NCBI RefSeq assembly: GCF_963977235.1 | Contig: NZ_CAXBOD010000020.1 | Location: 4,167 to 68,166 of the forward strand | Direction of reading: 5' to 3' | From: Albimonas sp963977235 | GTDB taxonomy: Bacteria > Pseudomonadota > Alphaproteobacteria > Rhodobacterales > Rhodobacteraceae | DNA length: 64,000 bases | Shown: in pieces, positions 24,895 through 32,839 of the stretch | How positions within the stretch are numbered: position 1 is the first letter of the stretch | How the letters are laid out: each line of letters starts with the position of its first letter | The notes under the pieces: model-generated | The model's database searches: none | What the model saw: the letters and a program-made list of their open reading frames with translations, nothing else | Told to the model about the DNA's origin: nothing | Translations under genes and position numbers: made by a program

Positions 24895-26037
24895 TCAGAT
24901 CGCGTAGCGACGGACCGCGGCCTCGTCCCACCGCACGTCCATGCCCGGCAGACCGCTCGCCACGATCCGACCCTGAGACGGGACCGGCGGATCGAGCAGG
25001 ATCGGCGAGGCCCAATCGACCCATTCCAACCAGTGCGCGCTCGGCGTGACCCTGAGCAGATGAGCGGCGATCTCCGGGTAGAGATGGTTCGAGAACTGCA
25101 CCCCCGCCGCCCCGGCCACGGCGGCGGCGCGCAGCCAGCCGGTCACGCCGCCGATCCGCATCAGGTCGCCCATCGCATAGTGCAGCGCCCGCGCCTCTAC
25201 GAAGCGCATCAGGTCGCGGGCGCCGTAGAGGTTCTCGCCCAGCTGCAGCGGCGTGCGCAGACGGGCGGCCAGTTCGGCGTAGCCGCGAAGGTCGTCGTAG
25301 GCGAGCGGCTCTTCGAACCAGTAGAGCCCCTGCTCGTCGAGCTCATGGCAGCGCCGCAGCGCGTCGCCGCCGCCGAGGCCCTGGTTGAAGTCGACCATCA
25401 GGTCGAGGTCCCGCCCCACGCCTTCGCGCACCGCGGCTATGGCGGCAAGATCGTCGGCCAGCCGCTCCGCCCCCAGACGCAGCTTCAGAGCGGAGAAGCC
25501 GCCCTCATCGGCGAGCTCTCGCGCCTCGCGACCCAGGGAGCCGATCTCGTGACGCCAGAGCCCGTTGGAATTGTAGGCGCGGACCGGCCCGAGGGTCCCC
25601 CCGAGCAGCTCCACCAGCGGCAGGCCGGCCGCCTTGGCGCGGGCGTCCCAGAGGGCCATGTCGATCGCCGCGGCGGCGATGGTCGTCAGCCCCGCGACGC
25701 CGACGACGTTCAGCGCGCGCATCAGGCCGGCCTCGACGTCGAAGGGCGCGGCGGGGCGGCCGACCAGGACCTCCGCGAGGTCCGAGAGCTCCGCCAGCAC
25801 GGCAGGGACCGAGGCGGCGCGATAGGGGGCGACATAGGCGCTGCCCACGACCCCGCCCGCCAATTCGACGTCGACCAGGACCAGCGGCCAGCGGTCGAAG
25901 CGCCCGATGGCGGCGATCACCGGGCGTCGAAGGGGAACCAGCACGGCGCGGGCGCGCAAGCTCCGGATGGCGCCGGGGGGCGTCCGGATCGCGTGAGCGC
26001 GCGTCTGCGGCCATTCGACGGGCGAGGCGTCGGACAT
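24895..26037 (-). CDS. Enolase-superfamily enzyme (mandelate racemase/muconate lactonising-like)
   Basis: A 380-residue protein with an N-terminal capping domain and a TIM barrel. Metal ligands are recognisable as Asp in MVDFNQG, Glu in WFEEPL and Glu in LGENLYG; a His lies in FSNHLYPE, the place of the general base of the mandelate racemase group. The second-strand motif reads ALKLRLG, so the usual K-x-K is K-x-R. It most likely dehydrates or epimerises a sugar acid or related acid, but the altered base leaves the chemistry open. It starts 11 bp after the ABM gene and ends the operon that begins with a yellow-type protein gene. Confidence 0.85.
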   Translation of the reverse strand: MSDASPVEWPQTRAHAIRTPPGAIRSLRARAVLVPLRRPVIAAIGRFDRWPLVLVDVELAGGVVGSAYVAPYRAASVPAVLAELSDLAEVLVGRPAAPFDVEAGLMRALNVVGVAGLTTIAAAAIDMALWDARAKAAGLPLVELLGGTLGPVRAYNSNGLWRHEIGSLGREARELADEGGFSALKLRLGAERLADDLAAIAAVREGVGRDLDLMVDFNQGLGGGDALRRCHELDEQGLYWFEEPLAYDDLRGYAELAARLRTPLQLGENLYGARDLMRFVEARALHYAMGDLMRIGGVTGWLRAAAVAGAAGVQFSNHLYPEIAAHLLRVTPSAHWLEWVDWASPILLDPPVPSQGRIVASGLPGMDVRWDEAAVRRYAI

Positions 26038-26048
26038 CCGTCCCTCCC

Positions 26049-26357
26049 TCAGGCGAAGCGGCGCAGGGGCTCGAGCGCCATGGGCTCGGCCAGGAGATCG
26101 TCGAACCGCGCCGCCAGCTCGGCGAGCGCCGGGCCGGCCGCGTGGACATCGAGCGCCGCCTGATCGCGCCAGGCCTCGTACATCACCACGGTTGCCGGCG
26201 CCGCGTCGGAGACGTGGGCGTGATACGCGATGCACCCATCCTCAACGAGGACGCGGGGCACGAGATCGGCGATGGCGTCGCGCAGCGCCTGCTCGCGCCC
26301 GGGGCGGGCGGTCAGGCGGGCGAGGAGGCGGACTTCTTCGGTACGGTCGGGGGTCAT
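26049..26357 (-). CDS. Antibiotic biosynthesis monooxygenase (ABM/YgiN-like) domain protein
   Basis: A 102-residue ferredoxin-like-fold protein. VRLLARLTARPGREQALRDAI and the YEAWRDQAAL motif near residue 65 are the ABM pattern. YgiN-type members oxidise quinols or protect against quinones without a cofactor. The start overlaps the stop of the preceding yellow-type gene (ATGA, 26354-26357), so the two are co-translated. With the enolase-superfamily gene behind it, a role in aromatic or quinone handling is plausible but unproven. Confidence 0.85.
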   Translation of the reverse strand: MTPDRTEEVRLLARLTARPGREQALRDAIADLVPRVLVEDGCIAYHAHVSDAAPATVVMYEAWRDQAALDVHAAGPALAELAARFDDLLAEPMALEPLRRFA

Positions 26358-27550
26358 CGGGGGCTCCTTTCGGTCAGGGGGAGATCAGTCAGGGGGAGAG
26401 AACGCGACAGCGTGGCGCCGGCGGGCGGCAGAGGCGCGGACCACAGGGTCACGGGAAGGTGCAGCCGCGCCCCGCCGGCATGGAACAGGGCGGCGCGGTC
26501 GATCTGGGCCGCGGGCATCCAGAGACGCCCGAGGACGTCGAGGTTCATGGCGTCGACCCAGTGCAAGCGCGGGTCCGCGAACAGGGTCTCGACGCGGCCG
26601 TCGGGCCCAAGCGCCCGGATCGCGTCGGCCGCAAGGTCCGAGAACACCAGACGGCCGTCCGGCGCCATCGCCGTGCCGCCGGTGGGCGGCAGGTCGGCGA
26701 AGGGCTCGACCGCGGCCGCCAGCGCCTCGGCCGGCAAGGCGGGGTCGTCGAGGGCGGCCAGCGGAACCCGCGACCAGGGCCCGGCCAACGGACCGTAGAG
26801 CAGCCACCGGCCGTCCGGCGACAGCTCCAGCGGGTCGGCATGGACCTTCAGCGGTCGTCCGTCGGGCCCGCGCAGGATCTCGCCGTCGACCACGATCGGC
26901 CGGTCGTCGCGCGCGACAGTTGAGGGATGTCCCTCGAGCGCGCGGCGGGCCGTCCCCCGGTCGAGGTCGACGACGATCAGCCCCGGCCGCCCCGCGTCCG
27001 TGAGATAGGCGCGCCGGCCCTGGAACCGCACGTCGTCGATGTATGACCCGGGCAGCGCCGCATCGGGCCCGAAGCGGATCACCCGCAGCACCCGGCCCGA
27101 GGCAGGATCCATCCGCACCAGCTTGGCGCCTCCGGGCAGCGGATCTCCGCCGAACCCCGGCGCGCCGGTATCCACGGCCCAGAGCGCGCCCTCGGCGTCG
27201 AGCCGCAGGGCGTTGAGGTTCACGAAGCGGTCGGCGGCGTCCAGTCCGGGCGCCCAGGCGTTCCAGTGCGCGTCGGGAAACGGCCTCGCCGAGCCGTCCA
27301 CGGCGCGCGACAGCTGCGGCCCGCTCCCGGACGCCCAGCGGGGGCCGGAGACGAAGACGTCATGCGCCGCGGGAACCACGGCGTTCCAGACGAGGGTCCG
27401 CGAAGTCGCCTCCGCCCTCAGGGGCGCCTGCGCCGGCGGCGGCTCCGGCGCCGCAGCGAAGAGGCGGGTCGCCGCGAGAGCGACCACGAACGAGCAGGCC
27501 AGACCGAGGGCGGCGGCCTCGAGAAACGGCGCGGGGACATGGACCGACAT
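26354..27550 (-). CDS. Major royal jelly/yellow-family beta-propeller protein, membrane-anchored or secreted (copy 1)
   Basis: A 398-residue protein with an N-terminal hydrophobic helix (about 9-30, EAAALGLACSFVVALAATRL), likely a signal anchor. The body matches the MRJP/yellow group: LWAVDTGAPGFGG, GSYIDDVRFQGRRAYLTDAG, GLIVVDLDRG, and the later SPDGRWLLYGPL. Bacterial members are six-bladed propellers related to SMP-30 lactonases; dopachrome-type or lactone chemistry has been suggested but the role is unknown. A paralogue lies at 33520-34824. ATG 27550 was chosen because the hydrophobic segment follows; the frame is open 49 codons further upstream. It is divergent from the thiocyanate-hydrolase-like operon. 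Confidence 0.8.
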   Translation of the reverse strand: MSVHVPAPFLEAAALGLACSFVVALAATRLFAAAPEPPPAQAPLRAEATSRTLVWNAVVPAAHDVFVSGPRWASGSGPQLSRAVDGSARPFPDAHWNAWAPGLDAADRFVNLNALRLDAEGALWAVDTGAPGFGGDPLPGGAKLVRMDPASGRVLRVIRFGPDAALPGSYIDDVRFQGRRAYLTDAGRPGLIVVDLDRGTARRALEGHPSTVARDDRPIVVDGEILRGPDGRPLKVHADPLELSPDGRWLLYGPLAGPWSRVPLAALDDPALPAEALAAAVEPFADLPPTGGTAMAPDGRLVFSDLAADAIRALGPDGRVETLFADPRLHWVDAMNLDVLGRLWMPAAQIDRAALFHAGGARLHLPVTLWSAPLPPAGATLSRSLPLTDLPLTERSPR

Positions 27551-27645
27551 CGATGCGGCTCCTCCGGGGCTGCGGGCTCGACGGACGGCGCGGAGAGGGG
27601 CGCCGGGCTTGCCGGAGAAAGGCGCCCGGGCGCGCCGCGGCCAGA

Positions 27646-27660
27646 CATACGACGGTCGGG
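27646..27660 (+). promoter_or_regulatory. CATAC-type box before the yellow-family gene
   Basis: CATACGACGGTCGGG, preceded by GGCCAGA as at 22953-22958, lies 96 bp before the minus-strand start at 27550. It is a weaker match to the CATACC palindrome. Confidence 0.35.
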
Positions 27661-27720
27661 GGCGCCGCAGCCGGCGCGCGTCCGGCGTGTCGCGCAAGGC
27701 TCCGGCGAGGGCGGCCCGAA

Positions 27721-27730
27721 CTGCGGTATG
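27721..27730 (-). promoter_or_regulatory. CATACC-type box before the thiocyanate-hydrolase-like operon
   Basis: On the minus strand the sequence reads CATACCGCAG. It is 83 bp before the first gene of the plus-strand operon (27813). Confidence 0.35.
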
Positions 27731-27812
27731 GGGCGCGGAGACCGACGTTCAGGCGCCCTGCGGGGGCGCGCTCGCGCAGGCTGGGGGCCTGTCCGGAAAG
27801 GAGATCGCCCCC

Positions 27813-28130
27813 ATGTCCTCCCCGCTTCCCGCCCTCCATGAGCAGCCGCCCTTCGCCGTCGGCGACCGGGTGCGCATCGCGACCCGCGCGCCCATCGGCC
27901 ACTACCGCGTGCCAATCTATGTCCGCGGCCGCGAGGCCAGGGTCACCCGGATCATCGAGCCGGCGCTTATCGACAACGAGGAGGAAGGCTACGGCCGCAA
28001 CGCCGGCGGCCTGCGCGGGCGCTACTACCGCGTCGCCATCCCGCTCGCCCGCCTCTGGAACGGCTATCCCGCCGCGAAGGGCGACGAACTGCAGATCGAG
28101 ATCTTCGAAACCTGGCTGGAGCGCGCCTGA
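27813..28130 (+). CDS. Thiocyanate hydrolase alpha-like subunit (nitrile hydratase beta C-terminal SH3-like domain)
   Basis: A 105-residue protein that corresponds only to the C-terminal half of nitrile hydratase beta: FAVGDRVRI, GHYRVPIYVRGREARV, DNEEEGYGRNAGG, YYRVAIPLARLW and the end LQIEIFETWLE. The HYRVP...EEEGYGRNAG pattern is closer to the alpha subunit of thiocyanate hydrolase, where nitrile hydratase beta is split in two. A good AAAGGAG (27797-27803) precedes ATG 27813 and the stop overlaps the next start by one base. It should pack against the metal subunit encoded next and shape its active site. Confidence 0.8.
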   Translation: MSSPLPALHEQPPFAVGDRVRIATRAPIGHYRVPIYVRGREARVTRIIEPALIDNEEEGYGRNAGGLRGRYYRVAIPLARLWNGYPAAKGDELQIEIFETWLERA

Positions 28131-28777
28131 TGCCCCACGATCATGACCACCCGCACGATCACGACGACCACGCCCCGATCGTCGAGGACGCGACGCCCGG
28201 ATACTACGAGGTGATGGAGACCGCGCTGCGCGAACTCCTGATCGCCAAGGGCCTGATCACCGCGGCCGAGATCCGACGGCAGATCGAGGTGCTCGACAGC
28301 CGCACGCCCGCGCTCGGCGCGAAGGTGGTGGCGCGGGCCTGGACCGATCCCGACTACCGCGCCCGCCTGCTGGCCGACGGGCGTGCCGCGGTCGAGGAGC
28401 TGGGCATCTCCGTCTACGACGACACCCAGCTGATCGTGCTCGAGAACACCGAGACCATGCACAACCTGATCGTCTGCACGCTCTGCTCGTGCTACCCGCG
28501 TCCGGTGCTGGGGCTGCCGCCCGACTGGTACAAGCTGAAGCCCTACCGCGCGCGCGCCGTCTCCGAACCCCGCAAGGTGCTGGAGGAATTCGGCACGGTG
28601 CTGCCCGAGGGCATGGAGATCCGGGTCAGCGACTCGACCTCGCTGGTCCGCTACCTGGTGCTGCCCCGCCGGCCGGAGGGAACCGCCGGCTGGTCCGAAG
28701 AGGCGCTGGCCGCCCTCGTCACCCGCGACGCCATGATCGGCGTCGTGCCGGTCACGCTGTCGCAGGAGGCCGCGTGA
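28130..28777 (+). CDS. Cobalt-type nitrile hydratase alpha / thiocyanate hydrolase gamma subunit
   Basis: A 215-residue catalytic subunit. IVCTLCSCYPRPVLG is the claw-setting motif; the Thr in C-T-L-C-S-C marks the cobalt type, and the second and third Cys are normally oxidised to sulfinate and sulfenate. PRP follows where many nitrile hydratases have PWP, as I recall for thiocyanate hydrolase. YRARAVSEPRKVLEEFG and LVTRDAMIGV complete the family pattern. The N-terminus (MPHDHDHPHDHDDH) has six His in 14 residues, probably a metal-binding tail. The enzyme hydrates nitriles to amides or splits thiocyanate to carbonyl sulfide and ammonia. Its operon also encodes a Ni/Co permease, which fits a cobalt need. 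Confidence 0.9.
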   Translation: MPHDHDHPHDHDDHAPIVEDATPGYYEVMETALRELLIAKGLITAAEIRRQIEVLDSRTPALGAKVVARAWTDPDYRARLLADGRAAVEELGISVYDDTQLIVLENTETMHNLIVCTLCSCYPRPVLGLPPDWYKLKPYRARAVSEPRKVLEEFGTVLPEGMEIRVSDSTSLVRYLVLPRRPEGTAGWSEEALAALVTRDAMIGVVPVTLSQEAA

Positions 28778-29160
28778 TGGCCGCGTTCGTTCCCGATCGC
28801 GTCTCCCGCCTTCCCAACGATATCGGCGGGGCCGAAGCCGGCCCGATCGTGCAGGTCGAGCATACCCTGCTGCCCTGGGAGAAACGCTGCCACGCGCTGG
28901 CAGACGTCCTCGACTTCCGCAAGATCGTGAACACGGAGGAGAAGCGGAAGGGCGTCGAGGCGCTGGGCGAGACCCTGATCGGCCAGCTTCCCTATTACGA
29001 GCGGTGGACCGTGGCCTTCGCCAACATCCTGTTCGCCAAGGGCCTGCTGACCCCCTCCGAACTTGCCCGCAAGATGCAGGAGGTCGAGGCGCGGTTCCCA
29101 CCTGTCGAAGCGAGCGTGGCCCCAGACGCCGAGGGTCGCGCGTCCGGGGCGAAACGATGA
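28777..29160 (+). CDS. Thiocyanate hydrolase beta-like subunit or nitrile hydratase activator (beta N-terminal domain)
   Basis: A 127-residue protein matching the helical N-terminal half of nitrile hydratase beta: HTLLPWEKRCHALADVL, LPYYERWTVAFANILFAKGLLTPSEL. This domain occurs in three settings: beta N-terminus, the separate thiocyanate hydrolase beta subunit, and the metallochaperone activators (P14K, NhlE). With the C-terminal half encoded separately at 27813, a structural third subunit is the simpler reading, but the gene position after the metal subunit is also where activators lie. ATG 28777 overlaps the previous stop by one base; the end overlaps the channel gene by ATGA. Confidence 0.7.
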   Translation: MAAFVPDRVSRLPNDIGGAEAGPIVQVEHTLLPWEKRCHALADVLDFRKIVNTEEKRKGVEALGETLIGQLPYYERWTVAFANILFAKGLLTPSELARKMQEVEARFPPVEASVAPDAEGRASGAKR

Positions 29161-29972
29161 CGCCCCGGCCCGGCATGGCGGCCGCGTCCTTCGCCAGGAG
29201 AGGCGCGTCGCGCCGCCCCTGGCCCGGGGGCGCGCGCACATGCTTCCACGAGGCGGACCCGGAGGCGCCCCTCGTGCGCCGCGCCGCAGCCGAGGGGCTG
29301 GGGACCGCGATGCTTGTCCTCGCCGCCGGGGGCGCAGGGCTGGCGGCGGAGCGGGCCTTCGGTCCGGGCGCGGACCTGATCCTGCCGATGCTGGCGCTGA
29401 CGATCCCGGCGGCGCTCGCGGGGCTGATCGTGGCGTTCGGCGCGTTGTCCGGCGGACATTTCAACCCGCTGATCACCGGCCTGCAATGGCTGGCGGGCGA
29501 CCGCTCGGGGCGCTGCCTGGCGGCCTATGCGGCCGCGCAGACGGCCGGGGCCGCGGCCGGAGGCGTCGCCGCGGCGCTCCTCTGGGGCGTCCGCGCCGGC
29601 GCCGGGGCCCTGGCACTGCCGTCCCCCGGCTGGCCGGAGGCGGCGAGCGAAGCGGCGGCGAGCGCCGGCCTGATGCTGGTGGTCTTCGGCTGCGCCCGGA
29701 GCCTGAAGCCCGAGACCGGCCCCTTCGCCGTGGCCGCCTGGCTGACGGCAGCGATCCTCGCCTTGCCCTCCATGTCCTGCGCCAACCCGGCGGTGGCGCT
29801 CGGCGTCGTGCTGACGGCCGGGCCCGCGGCGCTTCCGGCCTCGGCCCTGGCCTGGTTCTGGCCGGCGCAGGTCGGCGGCGCGCTGGCCGCGTTCGCGTGC
29901 ATCCAGCTGCTTTTCCCGCGCCGAGGCGGCGCGGGGAGGGCCCTCCTCCTGCAACCGGGCGATCCGTCATGA
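29157..29972 (+). CDS. Aquaporin/MIP-family channel with altered pore motifs
   Basis: A 271-residue membrane protein with about six helices and the two half-membrane loops of the MIP family: GGHFNPLIT (NPL instead of NPA) and SCANPAVALG (NPA, but the usual following Arg of the selectivity filter is Val). SGGH at the first loop is typical. The changed filter suggests a wider or less polar pore than water channels. It overlaps the upstream enzyme subunit and the downstream permease by ATGA, so it is part of this operon. I infer passage of a small neutral solute linked to the enzyme (nitrile, amide, ammonia or sulfide-type product). The first 35 residues are hydrophilic and poorly conserved. Confidence 0.7.
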   Translation: MTPRPGMAAASFARRGASRRPWPGGARTCFHEADPEAPLVRRAAAEGLGTAMLVLAAGGAGLAAERAFGPGADLILPMLALTIPAALAGLIVAFGALSGGHFNPLITGLQWLAGDRSGRCLAAYAAAQTAGAAAGGVAAALLWGVRAGAGALALPSPGWPEAASEAAASAGLMLVVFGCARSLKPETGPFAVAAWLTAAILALPSMSCANPAVALGVVLTAGPAALPASALAWFWPAQVGGALAAFACIQLLFPRRGGAGRALLLQPGDPS

Positions 29973-31000
29973 CCCCCACCGCTTCCCGCCCCAGCCCTGA
30001 CCGCGCGTTCCGCGCCCGGGCCGCCTCCGCACTCGCCGTGGCCGGGCTGATGAACCTCGGCGCCTGGGGTTGGGCGCTGCTGGCCTTCGACGGCCGCGCC
30101 GACCTGCTGGCGACCGCCGGGCTGGTCTATGCGCTGGGCCTGCGCCATGCGGTCGACGCGGACCATATCGCGGCGATCGACAATGTCGCGCGCCGCCTGG
30201 CGCAGGGCGAGCGGCCGTCGGCCTCGGTCGGGCTCTGGTTCGCGCTGGGCCATTCGGGACTGGTGGTCGCGGCGACGCTGGTCGTCATCCTCGCGGCCGG
30301 CCGGCTGTCGGCGCTTCCGGGCGCGCGCGAGCTCGGCGGGATCGTGGCGACCTGCGTCTCCGGGGGGTTCCTGCTGGCGGTGGCGGCGATGAACCTGCAG
30401 ATCCTGCGCGGCGCCTTGGGCGACCTGCGCCGCCTGCGCGCGGGGGAGGCGCCCTGCGGGCCGGAGGCCGCCGCGAGGGGGCCGCTGTCGCGGCTGTTCG
30501 GCCCGCTGTTCGAGCGGATCGGGCGGCCCTGGCACATGGCGCCGCTGGGCGTCCTGTTCGGGCTGGGCTTCGACACCGCGACCGAGGTGGCGCTGTTCGG
30601 CCTGGCCGCGGCGCAGGCGGGCTCGGGCCTGGGTCTCGGCGCGGCGCTGGCGTTCCCGGCGCTGTTCGCGGCCGGCATGTCGCTGGTCGACACGGCCGAC
30701 GGCGCGCTGATGACCGGCGCCTATCGCTGGGCGCTGGACGATCCGGGGCGCAAGCTGCGTTGCAACCTGGCCCTGACGCTGATGTCGATCGCGGCGGCGG
30801 TGCTGGTCGGCGCCGTGCAGGTCGCGGCGCTGGCCGCCGAAACCTTCGGCCTTCGCGGCGTCCTCATCCGCGCGGCCGAGGCGCTGGCATCGCGCTTCGA
30901 CCTGCTGGGCCTCTCCATCGTCGTCGCCTTCGCCGCCGCCTGGGCGCTCGCGGCCGCGCTGGTCCCCGCGGGCGGGCGCGACGCACGGGCCGTCGCCTGA
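29969..31000 (+). CDS. Nickel/cobalt permease (NiCoT family)
   Basis: A 343-residue permease of about eight helices with the NiCoT signature RHAVDADHIAAIDN in helix two (the H-x4-D-H metal motif), LGFDTATEV and MSLVDTADGALM. NiCoT proteins import Ni or Co ions with high affinity. Next to a cobalt-type nitrile hydratase the substrate is very likely cobalt, as with NhlF of Rhodococcus. ATG 29969 overlaps the channel stop (ATGA). A strong hairpin follows the stop, ending the operon. Confidence 0.9.
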   Translation: MTPTASRPSPDRAFRARAASALAVAGLMNLGAWGWALLAFDGRADLLATAGLVYALGLRHAVDADHIAAIDNVARRLAQGERPSASVGLWFALGHSGLVVAATLVVILAAGRLSALPGARELGGIVATCVSGGFLLAVAAMNLQILRGALGDLRRLRAGEAPCGPEAAARGPLSRLFGPLFERIGRPWHMAPLGVLFGLGFDTATEVALFGLAAAQAGSGLGLGAALAFPALFAAGMSLVDTADGALMTGAYRWALDDPGRKLRCNLALTLMSIAAAVLVGAVQVAALAAETFGLRGVLIRAAEALASRFDLLGLSIVVAFAAAWALAAALVPAGGRDARAVA

Positions 31001-31020
31001 TCGGCGAACCAGACGACGTT

Positions 31021-31046
31021 CGGCCGGCGCCTTGCGGCGCCGGCCG
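31021..31046. terminator. Bidirectional terminator after the Ni/Co permease
   Basis: CGGCCGGCGCC (31021-31031) pairs perfectly with GGCGCCGGCCG (31036-31046) around TTGC and is followed by TTTCC. It lies between convergent genes. Confidence 0.8.
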
Positions 31047-31071
31047 TTTCCGCGTCCGGCGGGGCCCGTGC

Positions 31072-32082
31072 TCAGGCGGGCCAGCCCTCGAGCACGGTCT
31101 TGCCGATCGCCCGGCCGCTTTCCTGCAGCGCGTGGGCGCGGCGGAGGTTGGCGGCGTCGATAGGAGCCAGGCGCTCGGTCCGGGTGGTCTCGATCAGGCC
31201 GGCGTCCACCAGGGCCGCAAGCTCGCTCAGCAGGCGGTGCTGCTCGATCATGTCGGCCGTGTTCCACATCGGGCGGGCGAACATGAACTCCCAGTGGATC
31301 GAGATCGACTTGCGCTTGAAGCCGTTGATGTCAAAGGCGTCGGGGTCGTCGATCAGCGCCAGCTTGCCCTGCGCGCGGATGATCTTCGGATAGGTCGAAA
31401 GCTGCGCGTCAGAACCGGTGAGGCTGGCGATGAAGTCCACCTCGGGGATGCCGATGCGGGCCAGCTCCTCGTCCAGCGGCTTGCGGTGGTCGACCACGTG
31501 GTGGGCGCCCATCCGCTCGACCCAGGCCACTGTCTCGGGGCGGGAGGCGGTGGCGATCACGGTCAGCCCGGTCAGCCGCCGCGCGAGCTGGATCAGGATC
31601 GAGCCGACGCCGCCCGCCCCGTTCACCACCAGCAGCGTCCCGCCCTGGGTCTTGCGTCCGACGCGCACGCCGAGGCGGTCGAACAGCAGCTCCCAGGCGG
31701 TGATCGCGGTCAGGGGCAGAGCGGCCGCGTCGGCCCAGCCGAGGCTGGCCGGCTTCTTCGCCGCGATCCGCTCGTCCACCAGGTGCCGTTCGGCGTTGGC
31801 GCCCGCGCGGGTGACGTCGCCGGCGTACCAGACCTCGTCGCCGGGGGCGAAGAGGGTCACCTCGGCCCCGATCGCCTCGACCACGCCGGCGGCGTCCCAG
31901 CCGAGGATCTTGTGGGTCCCCTCGGCCGGTGCGGCCGCTGCGCGGACCTTGGCGTCGACCGGGTTGACCGAGATGGCCTCGACCCGGACCAGGATGTCCC
32001 GGGGGCCCGGAGCGGGGACCGGGACATCGATGTCCTGCAGGATCTCGGGGCCGCCGGGGGCGGTGTAGCCGATGGCTTTCAT
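31072..32082 (-). CDS. Zinc-less MDR-family quinone oxidoreductase/alcohol dehydrogenase-like protein
   Basis: A 336-residue medium-chain dehydrogenase. The N-terminal MKAIGYTAPGGPEILQDIDVP, catalytic-domain ISVNPVDAKVR, and the NADPH motif NGAGGVGS are those of the zinc-binding ADH name family, yet the Cys and His ligands of catalytic and structural zinc are absent, so it is a quinone reductase-type (QOR) member. It should reduce quinones or enals with NADPH. ATG 32082 follows AAAGGAACC. It ends an operon with a betaine-binding-like protein and a secreted SnoaL protein. Confidence 0.85.
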   Translation of the reverse strand: MKAIGYTAPGGPEILQDIDVPVPAPGPRDILVRVEAISVNPVDAKVRAAAAPAEGTHKILGWDAAGVVEAIGAEVTLFAPGDEVWYAGDVTRAGANAERHLVDERIAAKKPASLGWADAAALPLTAITAWELLFDRLGVRVGRKTQGGTLLVVNGAGGVGSILIQLARRLTGLTVIATASRPETVAWVERMGAHHVVDHRKPLDEELARIGIPEVDFIASLTGSDAQLSTYPKIIRAQGKLALIDDPDAFDINGFKRKSISIHWEFMFARPMWNTADMIEQHRLLSELAALVDAGLIETTRTERLAPIDAANLRRAHALQESGRAIGKTVLEGWPA

Positions 32083-32101
32083 GATGCGGTTCCTTTCGCA
32101 G

Positions 32102-32839
32102 TCACAGGGAGACGCCGCGCCGTCGCGCGTCGTCGAGCTCGCTGACCCGGGCGTTGCCGAGCCGGAGACGGGAGAGGGCGTCGAGCGTCGCCGCGCCCAG
32201 CCGGGCCTCGGCGTCGCGGCGCACCACCAGGGTCGCCTCGTCGGCGCCCCCCAGCAGGCCATGCGGCTCCTCCAGCGCGCGGATGCGGTGGCGAGCGTGC
32301 AGGTAATGGGGATGCCACAAGGGCACGACGATCCAGCGGCCTTCGGCCTGGGCCCGCTCGAACCGGTCGAAGCAGTCGGCCTCGGTCCCGGTCTCGAACC
32401 GGTAGCCGGCGGCGGCGAGACCGTAGCGCTCGACGATCGCCCGGCTGAAGCGGCTGATGCCGGCGCCGGGGTTGATGCCCTGGATCAGCCGTTCCATCCG
32501 GCTCAGCGCCGGTTCGCGCAGGAGGTCGGCGACCGAGGCGACCTCCGCCTCGGGCACGGCCTCGGTCACGCCCCAGATGCAGCAGGGGTCGTAGAGCACG
32601 CCGAGCCTGCGCAGCTGGTCGGCGATGGGGTCGAAATAGACCTGGTGGCTGGATGGCAGCCAGGCGGAGACCATCAGGTCCACCTCCCCCCGCCCCAGCC
32701 GCGCGAACATCTCTTCATGCGGGGCGGCGGAGCGGGCGACGGCGTGGCCATGGGCCTCCAGCGCGCGCTCGACCTCGCGCGCGGCGGCGGCGTGGAAGCC
32801 GAGGTCGATGTGACCGACCCGGATCGGGGCGGTGGTCAC
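32102..32839 (-). CDS. OpuAC-like glycine betaine-binding fold protein without signal peptide
   Basis: A 245-residue protein of the OpuAC/ProX substrate-binding type: IRVGHIDLGFHAAAAREVERAL, VDLMVSAWLPSSHQVYFD and WHPHYLHARHRIRALEEP are typical, with Trp residues of an aromatic box. It has no signal peptide, lipobox or permease partner, and starts directly at the first strand, so it is either cytoplasmic or detached from transport. In similar gene groups such orphans are found with stress enzymes, and a sensor or enzyme role is possible. ATG 32839 overlaps the upstream gene stop by ATGA; no other start is likely. Confidence 0.75.
   Translation of the reverse strand: MTTAPIRVGHIDLGFHAAAAREVERALEAHGHAVARSAAPHEEMFARLGRGEVDLMVSAWLPSSHQVYFDPIADQLRRLGVLYDPCCIWGVTEAVPEAEVASVADLLREPALSRMERLIQGINPGAGISRFSRAIVERYGLAAAGYRFETGTEADCFDRFERAQAEGRWIVVPLWHPHYLHARHRIRALEEPHGLLGGADEATLVVRRDAEARLGAATLDALSRLRLGNARVSELDDARRRGVSL

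Noticed and set aside
22834..26163. 1100-codon plus-strand frame over poxB and the enolase-superfamily gene
   Set aside because: It crosses two well-supported genes in the wrong frame, has no start signal and no similarity.
27551..27812. Cobalamin or cobalt riboswitch before the thiocyanate-hydrolase-like operon
   Set aside because: No conserved B12-box or other riboswitch core could be recognised; only a ribosome binding site and CATAC-type boxes are seen.
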